A DNA stretch of 64,000 nucleotides from JAAXQD01 sp963790095 (GTDB lineage Bacteria; Desulfobacterota; Desulfobacteria; Desulfobacterales; UBA11574), in assembly GCA_963790095.1 (NCBI GenBank), contig CAWBNO010000007.1:35301-99300 (forward strand). The letters run 5' to 3'. Below are positions 1 to 7,233 of this stretch, piece by piece. The notes beneath the pieces are model-generated. The model was given only the letters and a program-made list of their open reading frames with translations, was not told the DNA's origin and made no database searches. Position 1 is the stretch's first letter, and each line of letters starts with the position of its first letter. The position numbers and the translations under genes were made by a program.

Positions 1-514
1 CGTGGTACCACGACACTCGGTCAAGGTCGCTTTCTCCAGCATATTTCTCCGGTTTTCCTCCACTTCTGCACGCATACTCCCACTCCGCTTCGGTTGGGAG
101 ACGAAATTTATAGACGTCCTTGCTTGAGGCAGAAAGTTTCTTAGTGAACTTCTCTACCTCCTCCCATGAGACTTTTTCGACCGGATAATTGCCACCTTTC
201 TTGAACTCGGATGGATTTCCCCCCATGACCTGCTTCCACTGTCCTTGGGTAACTTCCGTTTTCCCCATCCAAAAACCATCCACACAGACTTCGTGTACAG
301 GCTTCTCATCACGAAAACAGTCATTTGTCCAATTTCCACAACCCATCTCATAGCATCCACCGGGAACCCAGACAAACTCCATCCCAGTGACTGGCTCCCT
401 CCAGATTTCTCCAGCAGTCGGGGTACTCGACTGTGCGATTATTGTGCATGGGAATACAATTAGAGCGAATACGAAAAGCCATCCAGAAAATGTTACTTTA
501 TCGAACATTGCCAT
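1..514 (-). CDS. FGE/SUMF1-like secreted protein (partial, C-terminus beyond window edge)
   Basis: The frame is open from the window edge to an ATG at 514, preceded by AAAGGAGG; a second ATG lies two codons later. The protein starts with a signal peptide (hydrophobic segment FVFALIVFPCTIIAQS). It then shows the hallmarks of the formylglycine-generating-enzyme/sulfatase-modifying-factor fold: MEFVWVPGGCYEMG, VTQGQWKQVMGGNPSEF, VSWEEVEKF and RLPTEAEWEYACR. Members of this fold either oxidise a sulfatase cysteine or are non-catalytic binding or structural proteins. The catalytic cysteines would be in the missing C-terminal part, so the activity cannot be decided. Its start overlaps the end of the small lipoprotein frame (498-671), which suggests co-translation. 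Confidence 0.85.
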   Translation of the reverse strand, partial: MAMFDKVTFSGWLFVFALIVFPCTIIAQSSTPTAGEIWREPVTGMEFVWVPGGCYEMGCGNWTNDCFRDEKPVHEVCVDGFWMGKTEVTQGQWKQVMGGNPSEFKKGGNYPVEKVSWEEVEKFTKKLSASSKDVYKFRLPTEAEWEYACRSGGKPEKYAGESDLDRVSWYH

Positions 515-671
515 AACCCCCTCCTTTGCTGTAAATAATTGCACCGTTCACTTCACTTTCTTTTGTTTTTAAATCGTGAGACAAATCGGGCTGACGAAGC
601 ACCATGCGAGAAGAACAACCTGAAAATAGAAACAACATGAGACAAAATATTAAAAAGTTTTGTCATTTCAT
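498..671 (-). pseudogene. Small lipoprotein frame with an in-frame TGA at codon 3
   Basis: An ATG at 671 has a good Shine-Dalgarno (AAGGAG, 5-nt gap) but reads Met-Lys-TGA. After the TGA the frame continues as a typical lipoprotein signal (NFLIFCLMLFLFSGCSS, lipobox LFSGC) and about 35 further residues. It ends at a TAA that overlaps the start of the FGE-like gene by 17 nt. With Arg or Trp at codon 3 it would be an ordinary 57-residue lipoprotein, so a nonsense mutation is the simplest reading. The hairpin just after the TGA is too close and too weak to be a SECIS. Initiation further downstream is possible but would leave a very short signal peptide. Confidence 0.45.
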
Positions 672-1163
672 TTCCTCTCCTTGTTTCATTCCATGAAGAG
701 AAATAGTTGTAAGTCAACAATTTGAACAGAGGAAATACAGAAGATAGCCTTTTAAATTAAAATGGTTGCTATTACGTTTAATGAAGATAAAAGTTGTGAA
801 AATGAGGTCAGCAGAACAATAGATGCTCCACAATGAGAATTGATTGGATTATGGAAGGCTGATCTCTTAATAAAAATTATATTAAATTATAAATGTTGTC
901 AATAGAATTATAAATAATATTAAATCTATTTTGTTAAAAAGAATACTTAAAATTTAGTTCCTAACCGGAATAAAAAAAGGAATATCTTGCCATACTCAGA
1001 ACCTGAAACCAAATTTCGTTTATTACATATACCATAGAAAATGAATAGGGCAAATTCCGTAAAAGAACTTCACCCTTATTGTAAAACGATATCACAGGTT
1101 CTGAACCCACTGTTAAAATGTTGGATACATTGCAGGTATCGAAAGCTGGATACCGCAAAGCAA
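672..1163. other. AT-rich intergenic stretch without a supported gene
   Basis: Apart from the promoter at 876-902 I see no coding signal here. A sequence near 1071-1136 resembles stretches near 1881-1903 and 2943-3010 (shared core AAAACGATATCACA), a possible dispersed repeat. Short open frames here lack ribosome-binding sites and family features. Confidence 0.5.
876..902 (-). promoter_or_regulatory. Probable sigma70 promoter for the lipoprotein/FGE unit
   Basis: On the minus strand TTGACA (902-897) is followed after 15 nt by a perfect TATAAT (881-876). About 200 nt of very AT-rich leader precede the lipoprotein ATG at 671. The spacer is slightly short; the boxes are otherwise consensus. Confidence 0.5.
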
Positions 1164-1199
1164 AATAAAAAGCCCCTAAAGTTGGATAACTATAGGGGC
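1164..1199 (-). terminator. Rho-independent terminator of the 80-aa secreted protein gene
   Basis: Read on the minus strand, GCCCCTA (1199-1193) pairs with TAGGGGC (1178-1172) across a 14-nt loop and is followed by TTTTTATT. It lies 33 nt after the stop codon at 1232. Confidence 0.8.
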
Positions 1200-1231
1200 A
1201 TAACTACTTCAAAAAGTGATATAATATCATT

Positions 1232-1474
1232 TTACGGTTCGTTTAATGCTTGTAAATTATCTTGTGTTTTCTTTATTGATGAAGAATGCTCCGGTTCCGA
1301 TTCATCGTTTGACTTTACCACAGTCTCATTTACAACAACTGCTGAAAGGAAAGCAGCTGCAAGGATTCCTGAAAGAGCTGCCAATCCTATAAATGCATTG
1401 GCTGGGGGAACTGCTGCAAATGAAAAAAGCATAATGGCTGCAACAATTAATGCTATACTTTTTTGATTTCTCAT
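1232..1474 (-). CDS. Small secreted protein, 80 aa, unknown function
   Basis: The start at 1474 has GGAGGT six bases upstream; longer readings of the frame lack such a site. The protein has a clear signal peptide (KSIALIVAAIMLFSFAAVPPANA), then a hydrophobic Gly/Ala-rich segment (FIGLAALSGILAAAFLSAVVV) that could be a membrane anchor or amphipathic helix, then an acidic, Ser-rich tail ending near residue 80. I do not recognise the family. It has its own promoter (1603-1630) and terminator (1164-1199), so it is a monocistronic unit. Confidence 0.7.
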   Translation of the reverse strand: MRNQKSIALIVAAIMLFSFAAVPPANAFIGLAALSGILAAAFLSAVVVNETVVKSNDESEPEHSSSIKKTQDNLQALNEP

Positions 1475-1602
1475 AGTTGCACCTCCTATACTTTGATATG
1501 TTTTAAATTTATATGAAAAAGGCACTCCAAATTGACAATAAACCGTCTGAGATAAAAAGATCAGATTGCAAAAAGCCAAAAGGATTATTTACCTTAACCA
1601 TT

Positions 1603-1630
1603 AATGTAGTGCCACATTGTGGTATGTCAA
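1603..1630 (-). promoter_or_regulatory. Promoter with spacer palindrome (copy 1)
   Basis: Minus strand: TTGACA (1630-1625), 16-nt spacer, TACATT (1608-1603). The spacer contains the perfect palindrome CCACAATGTGG (1622-1612). This 11-mer recurs in the spacer of other promoters at 2.7, 27.6, 42.0 and 47.1 kb. It drives the small secreted protein gene at 1474. Confidence 0.55.
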
Positions 1631-1990
1631 GATATTCTTTAAAAAATGGAGCCAATTCTGATAGCTTAAAGGAAAAATTTGGTTCTGTCCGTGGACAAAC
1701 ATGGGGAGAAAGTGGGGAGTTGATAAACAATTATGTGCTTAAAACATCAATTCCCAAAAATAGAAGATTTTGAACCGAAATCAATATTGTGGTTGCCATA
1801 CACAAAACCTAAAGCTAATTCTTATTTTATGCATATAGCATCAAAACGAAAAGAGCAAACCATGAAATAATGATTTGGCCTTTTTGAAAAACAATATCAC
1901 ACGAAAATTTATTTAATATGATAGGTGTGTTTTAAAGAAAAATATAATTTTCTACTGTCATTATGCTGTGTTTTTCTTTAGTTTCAATTA
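1631..1990. other. Intergenic, no supported gene
   Basis: Open frames in this stretch have no ribosome-binding site and no recognisable domains. A short copy of the dispersed motif TTGAAAAACAATATCACACG lies at about 1883-1902. Confidence 0.4.
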
Positions 1991-2230
1991 CTAATTCTCC
2001 TCGTCTTTAATTTTACGTTTCCAATAGACCATCACGCCATCTTGGCCGAAAGAAAGTTGGACAAGTTCCCAGCCTTCCTTACCATGGTTGTTCAGAATAT
2101 CAGTTAAGATTCTTGTCTGATCTTTCGAGACTTCATCAATACCGCATTGGCCAGACTTAGAACAAAAATAGATAATTTTATCAAAGGTATCAGCCGAATG
2201 CTTGGTAATCTTGTATTCAAAACGTTTCAT
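1991..2230 (-). CDS. DUF4177-like small cytosolic protein, 79 aa
   Basis: The ATG at 2230 follows AAAGGAGG at good spacing. The pattern MKRFEYKI at the N-terminus, NNHGKEGWELVQLS in the middle and a closing YWKRKI strand is that of the small DUF4177 family (two beta strands flanking a helix, conserved GxEGWELV). The function of that family is unknown. It lies downstream of the Cys-rich peptide gene on the same strand, but a terminator separates them. Confidence 0.7.
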   Translation of the reverse strand: MKRFEYKITKHSADTFDKIIYFCSKSGQCGIDEVSKDQTRILTDILNNHGKEGWELVQLSFGQDGVMVYWKRKIKDEEN

Positions 2231-2390
2231 ACGGCCTCCTTTCTCATTATTTTATCAATGAACTTAATTTCCTTTCTCTGTTCTGCCTCAGCGAATCGGA
2301 AATGTCTATGCCAGAATTTACGCCTTCCGAGTATATGAAGCAGCATACAGCTTCAGATAAACCATGTTGAAAAGCAAATGTGAATCCCTA

Positions 2391-2428
2391 AAATATAAAA
2401 AGGACCAGGATTTATTCCCGATCCTTTT
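2391..2428 (-). terminator. Rho-independent terminator of the Cys-rich peptide gene
   Basis: Minus strand: AAAAGGATC (2428-2420) pairs with GGTCCTTTT (2406-2398) with an inner GGGA/TCCT helix, followed by a T-rich run. It starts 15 nt after the stop codon of the 51-aa peptide gene. Confidence 0.75.
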
Positions 2429-2443
2429 GAATACTATTTATAT

Positions 2444-2599
2444 TTAACGACAGCAAGGATCGACATAACAACAAGGATCAACGTAACAACCACAGGGATC
2501 AACTACGTTGCAGCCACATGGATCAATTATATAACAACAGGATTCAGAGGCTTTTCGATCCGTAGTGTCGGTATTTTCTGATTTTTTATGATCGCTCAT
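2444..2599 (-). CDS. Cys-rich repeat peptide, 51 aa (10 Cys, DPC motif repeats)
   Basis: A short gene with GGAGGT six bases before its ATG at 2599. The N-terminal 20 residues are hydrophilic and Cys-free (MSDHKKSENTDTTDRKASES). The rest is repeats: CCYIIDPCGC, NVVDPCGC, YVDPCC, YVDPCC and a final Arg. Ten of the last 31 residues are Cys, and the DNA repeats nearly exactly in the last units. No signal peptide is visible. It sits in its own transcription unit (promoter 2712-2735, terminator 2391-2428). The layout (leader-like N-part plus Cys repeats) would suit a metal-binding peptide or a modified-peptide precursor, but no modifying enzyme lies nearby, so the function is open. Confidence 0.75.
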   Translation of the reverse strand: MSDHKKSENTDTTDRKASESCCYIIDPCGCNVVDPCGCYVDPCCYVDPCCR

Positions 2600-2711
2600 A
2601 CAATCACCTCCTTTAATTTTAGTAGAGGTGAGACGATTGGGACCTCATATTCCTACCAGTCAATGATTTATTAAAAAATAACAAGGCTACATGCAACCCT
2701 ATACATAAGTT

Positions 2712-2735
2712 AATCTCACAATGTGGCACTGTCAA
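2712..2735 (-). promoter_or_regulatory. Promoter with spacer palindrome (copy 2)
   Basis: Minus strand TTGACA (2735-2730), then GTG and CCACATTGTGA (2726-2716), then a weak -10 such as TAACTT. The 11-mer matches the palindrome of the promoters at 1.6 and 42.0 kb. It lies about 110 nt upstream of the Cys-rich peptide start. Confidence 0.5.
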
Positions 2736-3121
2736 TCTTCTTCTTCAAAAGATTTTATTAAAATAAAAAACATAGCAATAAGTGGCTTCGTGTTTACATT
2801 TTCGATGGTCGAAAATTGAAGGTTTATCAATGAAGTGGAACAAGGGATATCATAACCAAAGGTCAAAGCATCTTAATTTCCATTACATATATCGTATTTC
2901 TTACAGAAATGCAAAAAAGGCAAACCTTGCAAATGGATTTGCCCTATTGAAAAACGATATCACACGTCTTTTGAACGCACTGATATTTACATGTTCATTG
3001 CAGATGTACGATATCGGTAATCGGCCTGCATAAGCGGCTTGCGTGATTTTTCGCAAGTCCGGCTTAATGCAAAAGTTGGGCAATGGAGTTTGCCCGTTGT
3101 CAAAGTTGCCCGTGGCCCGCA
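2736..3121. other. Intergenic, no supported gene
   Basis: An 83-codon open frame on the plus strand (2782-3033) has no ribosome-binding site and no family features. The stretch at 2943-3010 resembles 1071-1136 (shared AAAACGATATCACA, GAAC-CACTG and CATTGCAG blocks), consistent with a decayed repeat. Confidence 0.4.
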
Positions 3122-3967
3122 TTAACCTTTGTCTCTATTCCGGTCATCATACCAATACTTTTTTGCAAATTCTTCAACGCGCTTTGATGAGAAACACATT
3201 CCATACAGCGCGTATGCGATCAAGGAAAAATAATGCCAGTCTCCATGCTGATCAAACTTTCGCATGGAGGTGACTGCCTTTATAGAGGTTACACGGGTCA
3301 ATTTTTGTTCGCGCGGTCCGCCCAGCTGCCGTAATCGCCACAGAAAATCAACATCCTCCGCGAACAGCTTTTGTTCATTGTACCCGCCTATAGCCACAAA
3401 ATCACTCCGCCGACAAAAAACAACGCCTGTGTCCATGCCTGTTGCCCACGTCAGCGGCACCATGACCATATACGCCATAACGATACCCAAGGACACACGC
3501 TCCATACTGACACCGGTTGCACCCGCGATCACCCTGTTGTTTAAGATAGCACGATCAATCGCATTAAACGTGTTGGGATGGATTCGGCTGTCGGCGTCTA
3601 TAAACGTTAGGATTTCTCCTTGGGAGGCAGCTGCGCCAGCATTACGTACAGCGGCAATGACGCGTTTTTCTTCATGGACAAGCAGGCATCCACGAGCACT
3701 AGCGATCTCCGCAGTTCTATCAGTAGAGGCATTATTAGCGACGATGACTTCAATTGCGTTGCTGCCACCCTTATAATGAAGACGTGCGATCTCCACCGAG
3801 TCAAGCAACGCAGGAAGATAGTCTTGCTCATTATGAGCTGGGATAATCAGCGAAAACCGAAAAGCAGCCCTTCTTCTCACGTTTAAGTTTTTTTCCTCCA
3901 CACTGCGACTCACCATATTTGTCCAACTAGTATTATGCGTCCTAAAAATATGGGCAAACACGTACAT
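3122..3967 (-). CDS. Family 2 glycosyltransferase
   Basis: The protein has the GT-A fold of family GT2: FSLIIPAHNEQDYLPALLDS at the start of the domain, VIVANNASTDRT, the metal-binding DXD-like segment TFIDADSRIHPNTF, and EDVDFLWRLRQLGG for the acceptor loop. It would transfer a sugar from a nucleotide donor to an unknown acceptor, perhaps envelope or glycolipid material. There is a single hydrophobic segment in the middle (VMAYMVMVPLTW). The start is uncertain: ATG codons at 3967 and 3916 both lack a clear ribosome-binding site, and the conserved domain begins only about 37 residues in. No other glycan genes adjoin it. Confidence 0.8.
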   Translation of the reverse strand: MYVFAHIFRTHNTSWTNMVSRSVEEKNLNVRRRAAFRFSLIIPAHNEQDYLPALLDSVEIARLHYKGGSNAIEVIVANNASTDRTAEIASARGCLLVHEEKRVIAAVRNAGAAASQGEILTFIDADSRIHPNTFNAIDRAILNNRVIAGATGVSMERVSLGIVMAYMVMVPLTWATGMDTGVVFCRRSDFVAIGGYNEQKLFAEDVDFLWRLRQLGGPREQKLTRVTSIKAVTSMRKFDQHGDWHYFSLIAYALYGMCFSSKRVEEFAKKYWYDDRNRDKG

Positions 3968-4229
3968 TTATTGATGCCGCATAGTGAAATACAGATGGTT
4001 GATTACATGTAGCTTACCAGCATTCAAAGTCCGGCCTTTTTACAGATATCGTATAAAAAACGGTTAATTAGGTAAGCTGAAATCAGAATTAAAAAGCAAT
4101 TTTATTAGATTAAAATAGTCGGAATTGGAATTCCGTGAATAAATTGGAGTTAATTACTTGATGTTACAGGTTATTTTTGATCCTTGTGTTTGGAGAGATA
4201 TTATAGCAGTCGTCGTAACGTCAAATATC

Positions 4230-4433
4230 TCATTTATTATCAGATTCCTCCTTTCTTTTCTTCGGCGAAGGCTCTTCGCTATCGTATACCTCAACATAAG
4301 CGTTGTGGAAGGGGCATCCTTTTTCCCAGTGATTCCTTACTTTCTGGCCGATAAATGATTCTGGATATTTGCGCCCGATGTTGCACCCGGGGCAGACCTT
4401 ATTCCACCAAGCCAGTACTTTTTTCATTTCCAT
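4230..4433 (-). CDS. Small Cys-containing protein, 67 aa, unknown
   Basis: The ATG at 4433 follows AAAGGAG at a 6-nt gap. The protein contains a CPGC motif near residue 14 and a later CPFH, which could form one zinc site, and a basic/acidic charged tail (EEPSPKKRKEESDNK). I do not recognise a family. It lies 41 nt downstream of the small membrane protein gene on the same strand and probably shares its transcript. Confidence 0.6.
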   Translation of the reverse strand: MEMKKVLAWWNKVCPGCNIGRKYPESFIGQKVRNHWEKGCPFHNAYVEVYDSEEPSPKKRKEESDNK

Positions 4434-4474
4434 CTTCGACTCCTTTCGGAGAGTTTCCCTTAATTTATGAAACG

Positions 4475-4789
4475 TTAAAGCTCACCGGAGCTTGTTTCCG
4501 GTGCAGCGGGTTGTTGGACATCGCTGAGAGGGAACTGGTTACGAATCGTTTTCAAGCGGTTGAATCCCAAGACGGTCACGCCAATACCAATCGCCATTCC
4601 AATCACCCCAGCAAACAGAAAGGGGAGATACCAGAATAGTAATGACTGGTCCGGTTCGCCCATCCTGGCAACGATGGCCTCGGAAACGTACATGACAACG
4701 AACACCGCACCCGTGATAGCAATCAAGGTGCCGAAGACTATAGCCACGTAAGGCAATATCTTATTCGATTCACGATGCTGCGTTCCCAT
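4475..4789 (-). CDS. Small membrane protein with two transmembrane segments, 104 aa
   Basis: The start at 4789 is preceded by AAAGGG. Two long hydrophobic segments are visible: YVAIVFGTLIAITGAVFVVM (about residues 14-33) and FLFAGVIGMAIGIGVTVLGF (about 57-76). A Pro/Ser-rich cytosolic or periplasmic tail follows. No known family is recognised. It probably forms a two-gene unit with the 67-aa protein downstream. Confidence 0.6.
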   Translation of the reverse strand: MGTQHRESNKILPYVAIVFGTLIAITGAVFVVMYVSEAIVARMGEPDQSLLFWYLPFLFAGVIGMAIGIGVTVLGFNRLKTIRNQFPLSDVQQPAAPETSSGEL

Positions 4790-4867
4790 TCTGACCCTTT
4801 CGTTTAAATAGGAGATATTTATTTGATTTTACATCATAAATTGGATCGTCATGATTGAATGGATATG

Positions 4868-5407
4868 TCACAAATCGCAAACTTTTTTAAAATTACATCT
4901 GTCACGGATTCTTTCATCTTCCACCTTTTTAAAAAACTTTTCATCCTTAGGTACGTTATTATCCACATCTAATAACAAGGATCTCATGTCCGCCACACTT
5001 CCTTTAATATATGACGTGGTATCTTTTATCTCACCTTTCGTAATAGTAAATTCTGCTTTTTGATCAGATAAAAGGTTATACTCAATCAGTCTGATATTCT
5101 CCGGTTTGATACCCCACTTATCCTGACTATACATCGCATAGCAGGAAAGCTGGAGGGATATATCCTTGCTGGTTGCCCTTCCAGTTTTCCAATCTATAAT
5201 CGTTACCCCATCATCGGTTCGGAAACTGCAATCGAGAACTGCCCATATCTTTAAGCCATCTAAATGGAAAAAGGAAAAATTTTCGACCTCCAGCCAATTT
5301 TCTTGTGGAAGATCTTTCAGTAAGGCAAACATCTCAGAACTATAAAAATTCCTGAGGCATTGCTCCACATCTTGAGCTATAATCAAAAGTTGTGTTTGAG
5401 GGATTAG
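4868..5407 (-). pseudogene. PD-(D/E)XK nuclease-family protein, N-terminus lost
   Basis: The frame keeps the C-terminal half of a RecB/Cas4-like nuclease: AVLDCSFRTDDGVTIIDWKTG (the D...D-W-K core), QLSCYAMYSQDKWGI (the QxxxY motif) and a Cys pair near the end (RDRCNFKKVC). In intact relatives such a Cys cluster often binds Fe-S. The reading frame runs on to 5479, but the part beyond about 5407 is derived from the adjacent transposon end (IHHLIPQ... continuing into the IS leader), and the normal N-terminal half is absent. I infer truncation by an IS256-type insertion. Confidence 0.65.
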
Positions 5408-5484
5408 GTGGTGTATCCTCCGGGAGATTGTTTCGCGGCAATAACCCGGCATTTTGAACCACAAAATGAAAGGATACACACACC

Positions 5485-5672
5485 ATGAGCCAAGATAACG
5501 TAATCGATTTAAAAAAGCCAGAACCGTTTGTAGAAGATCCCCTTACAGACATATTAAGACAAGGAGCAAGACGATTGCTGACAGCAGCGCTGGAAGCCGA
5601 AATTGCTCTTTTCTTAGACCGATACAAGGAGATAACTAACGATAAGGGCTGTCAAAGGGTTGTCCGTAACGG
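5485..5672 (+). mobile_element. IS256-family transposase, N-terminal remnant
   Basis: The start at 5485 begins MSQDNVIDLKKP and continues DPLTDILRQGARRLLTAALE and FLDRYKEI...RVVRNG, the typical N-terminus of IS256/Mutator-type transposases (Transposase_mut family, normally about 400 aa). It breaks off after the conserved RVVRNG at a TAG, where the sequence switches to an integrase fragment. No DDE catalytic residues remain, so it is inactive. The upstream leader contains GGTGTATCC and an inverted AGGATACAC, perhaps part of the IS end. Confidence 0.75.
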
Positions 5673-5675
5673 CTA

Positions 5676-5885
5676 GCGGGACTTCCTAAAATTAGATTTC
5701 ATGACCTCAGACATACCTATGCCAGCCTTTTAATCGAGCAGGGAGAAAATATTAAATACATTCAAAATCAACTTGGACATTCAAGTCCAACGGTCACATT
5801 GAATGTGTACGCTCACTTGATGAATCCAGTAAATCAAGAGGCTGTTTTAAGGCTTGAAAATATGATTTTTAAATCAACCGGGTAG
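5676..5885 (+). pseudogene. Tyrosine recombinase (phage-type integrase), C-terminal remnant
   Basis: Without any start codon the frame reads LPKIRFHDLRHTYASLLIEQ, then KYIQNQLGHSSPTVTLNVYA and a tail to the TAG at 5885. These are box II of the tyrosine recombinases (HxLRHT, GHSS and the catalytic Tyr in NVYAHL). The N-terminal half is missing and the fragment is joined directly to the transposase remnant. I infer a composite scar of mobile DNA. Confidence 0.8.
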
Positions 5886-6033
5886 CAGAAACAAATTAGA
5901 AGCCCATGCCATATGTACTATTATTCAGATTTTATTACATTTTATGAATCATGAAATAAAAAGGCTGGCGGAAAAGTAAACCACCGGCCTCGGAAAAAAA
6001 TGTCTAATTATGGCTACCATCTTAGTATGACGA

Positions 6034-6213
6034 ACTCGTAAAAAGTCTTTTGTAAGCGAAATCTGATCATTTGGGGATCCAGCGTTTCAAGCGGTGATAC
6101 GTTAATAATTTGAAGCTGTTTGAGGAGCTTGCGACGAGTTCTTGAAATTTAGCATCACTGCTTGAAACGCCCCCAAATGGTCACTGAGCGAGCAAAATGG
6201 ACTTTTTACGAAA
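6034..6213. repeat. Foldback repeat element, long copy
   Basis: The arms begin ACTCGTAAAAAGTC (6034-6047) and end GACTTTTTACGA (6200-6211). Inside them CATTTGGGG.. and CGTTTCAAGC pair with GCTTGAAACG and CCCCAAATG. The whole can fold into one imperfect hairpin. A shorter relative lies at 54621-54690. It adjoins the end of the first GcvH-like gene. Confidence 0.7.
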
Positions 6214-6216
6214 CCA

Positions 6217-7143
6217 TCAAGTATGAAGAAAAAGCTTCACAAGCCGATTCCAGCCGACTCGGGGAATGCTTCCATAGATATCATTCCCCAATTGACCGCC
6301 GTCCGCAGCCAACGGGCCTGCCGAATCTTCTATCACCCGATAAAGCCGATGGACTTCTTGTTTAAAAAAATCTTTTGCTTCACTGCCGATCATCAGATTC
6401 TGCAAATCCTCGCGAAGATTTTTTGAATGGACCCTCAAAACCCAGCCGTCAGCGTACGGATCTTGATTGGCAAGGCTCCCTTCGTCTCTTAATTTGGCGT
6501 TGATGGCAGTAACAACACCACTTATCGGTGAAAGCACCTTGGCCTGGTTTGGACCTCGGCTCATAATGATATCCGCAGAGTCTTGCTCTAAAGGCTTACC
6601 AATAAGAGGAGCCTCAATTTGATCGAGAGGACCCAAGACCCGGAGCGCAAAATCATCCAATCCAATCCGGACTTCAGAACCTTCTTCCACTTTCACCCAA
6701 GCATGTCCTTTATGAAGATAAAATCCATGGGGGATCTTAATGCCTTCGATATCCATGAAATCCACCGGCCTGACCACCGCATGGACCGTGTACTGGTCAT
6801 TAAAATATTGATCAAATTCGCAATCTCCACATTTGTAATCCCTGTTGCAAGCTTTAAAATCAATGCGTCCTTTCATATGGTGCATGCATGGACGTTTCCA
6901 CGGATGTCGTTGTTTTAACTTATCTTTCCAAAAAACCATTTGGCCTTTTCTTCCGGTTGGAATTTTGCCCTTTTTTTTGAGCCTCTCGTTTTCATCGCAA
7001 ACACGCCTCAAGGCTCTGTCAAAACGGCAACCCGGGCAGTCATAGTTGCTGACACAAAATTTGCGTTGAACGACTTCTGCCTGCATCCAAATGCAAGGGC
7101 TCTGTTTTTCTGTTGATCGATTCTTCAAAGGGATAGAATCCAT
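6217..7143 (-). CDS. GcvH-like protein with N-terminal Cys repeats (paralogue 1), 308 aa
   Basis: Two N-terminal modules each carry a C-x(n)-C-x4-Y-x-C-x2-C-x2-D pattern (PCIWMQAEVV...YDCPGCRFD, and PCMHHMKG...YKCGDCEFD). The C-terminal half has the glycine-cleavage H fold: KGHAWVKVEEGSEVRIGLDD, VLSPISGVVTAINAKLRDEG and DPYADGWVLRVH. The Lys normally lipoylated about eight residues before the conserved Pro is not present (the sequence there is PNQAKVLSP), so ordinary lipoyl function is unlikely. The Cys modules could bind zinc or an Fe-S cluster. The start has AGGAAACA upstream. The paralogue lies 90 bp away on the same strand. The role is unknown. Confidence 0.75.
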   Translation of the reverse strand: MDSIPLKNRSTEKQSPCIWMQAEVVQRKFCVSNYDCPGCRFDRALRRVCDENERLKKKGKIPTGRKGQMVFWKDKLKQRHPWKRPCMHHMKGRIDFKACNRDYKCGDCEFDQYFNDQYTVHAVVRPVDFMDIEGIKIPHGFYLHKGHAWVKVEEGSEVRIGLDDFALRVLGPLDQIEAPLIGKPLEQDSADIIMSRGPNQAKVLSPISGVVTAINAKLRDEGSLANQDPYADGWVLRVHSKNLREDLQNLMIGSEAKDFFKQEVHRLYRVIEDSAGPLAADGGQLGNDIYGSIPRVGWNRLVKLFLHT

Positions 7144-7233
7144 TGTTTCCTGCCTTTCTTGAACGCTTCATCAATATTGAAGCTCCCTGAACGACATTAT
7201 TTTTCAAAGATCCTGGTGTATTAAACATCGATG

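Noticed and set aside
1513..1773. An 86-codon plus-strand gene
   Set aside because: No ribosome-binding site or family features, and it overlaps the promoter of the opposing small-protein gene.
2782..3033. An 83-codon plus-strand gene
   Set aside because: No ribosome-binding site; the sequence contains the dispersed AT-rich repeat.
4868..5479. The nuclease-like frame as a Cas4 gene of a CRISPR system
   Set aside because: No CRISPR array or other cas genes are present, and the N-terminal half is missing.
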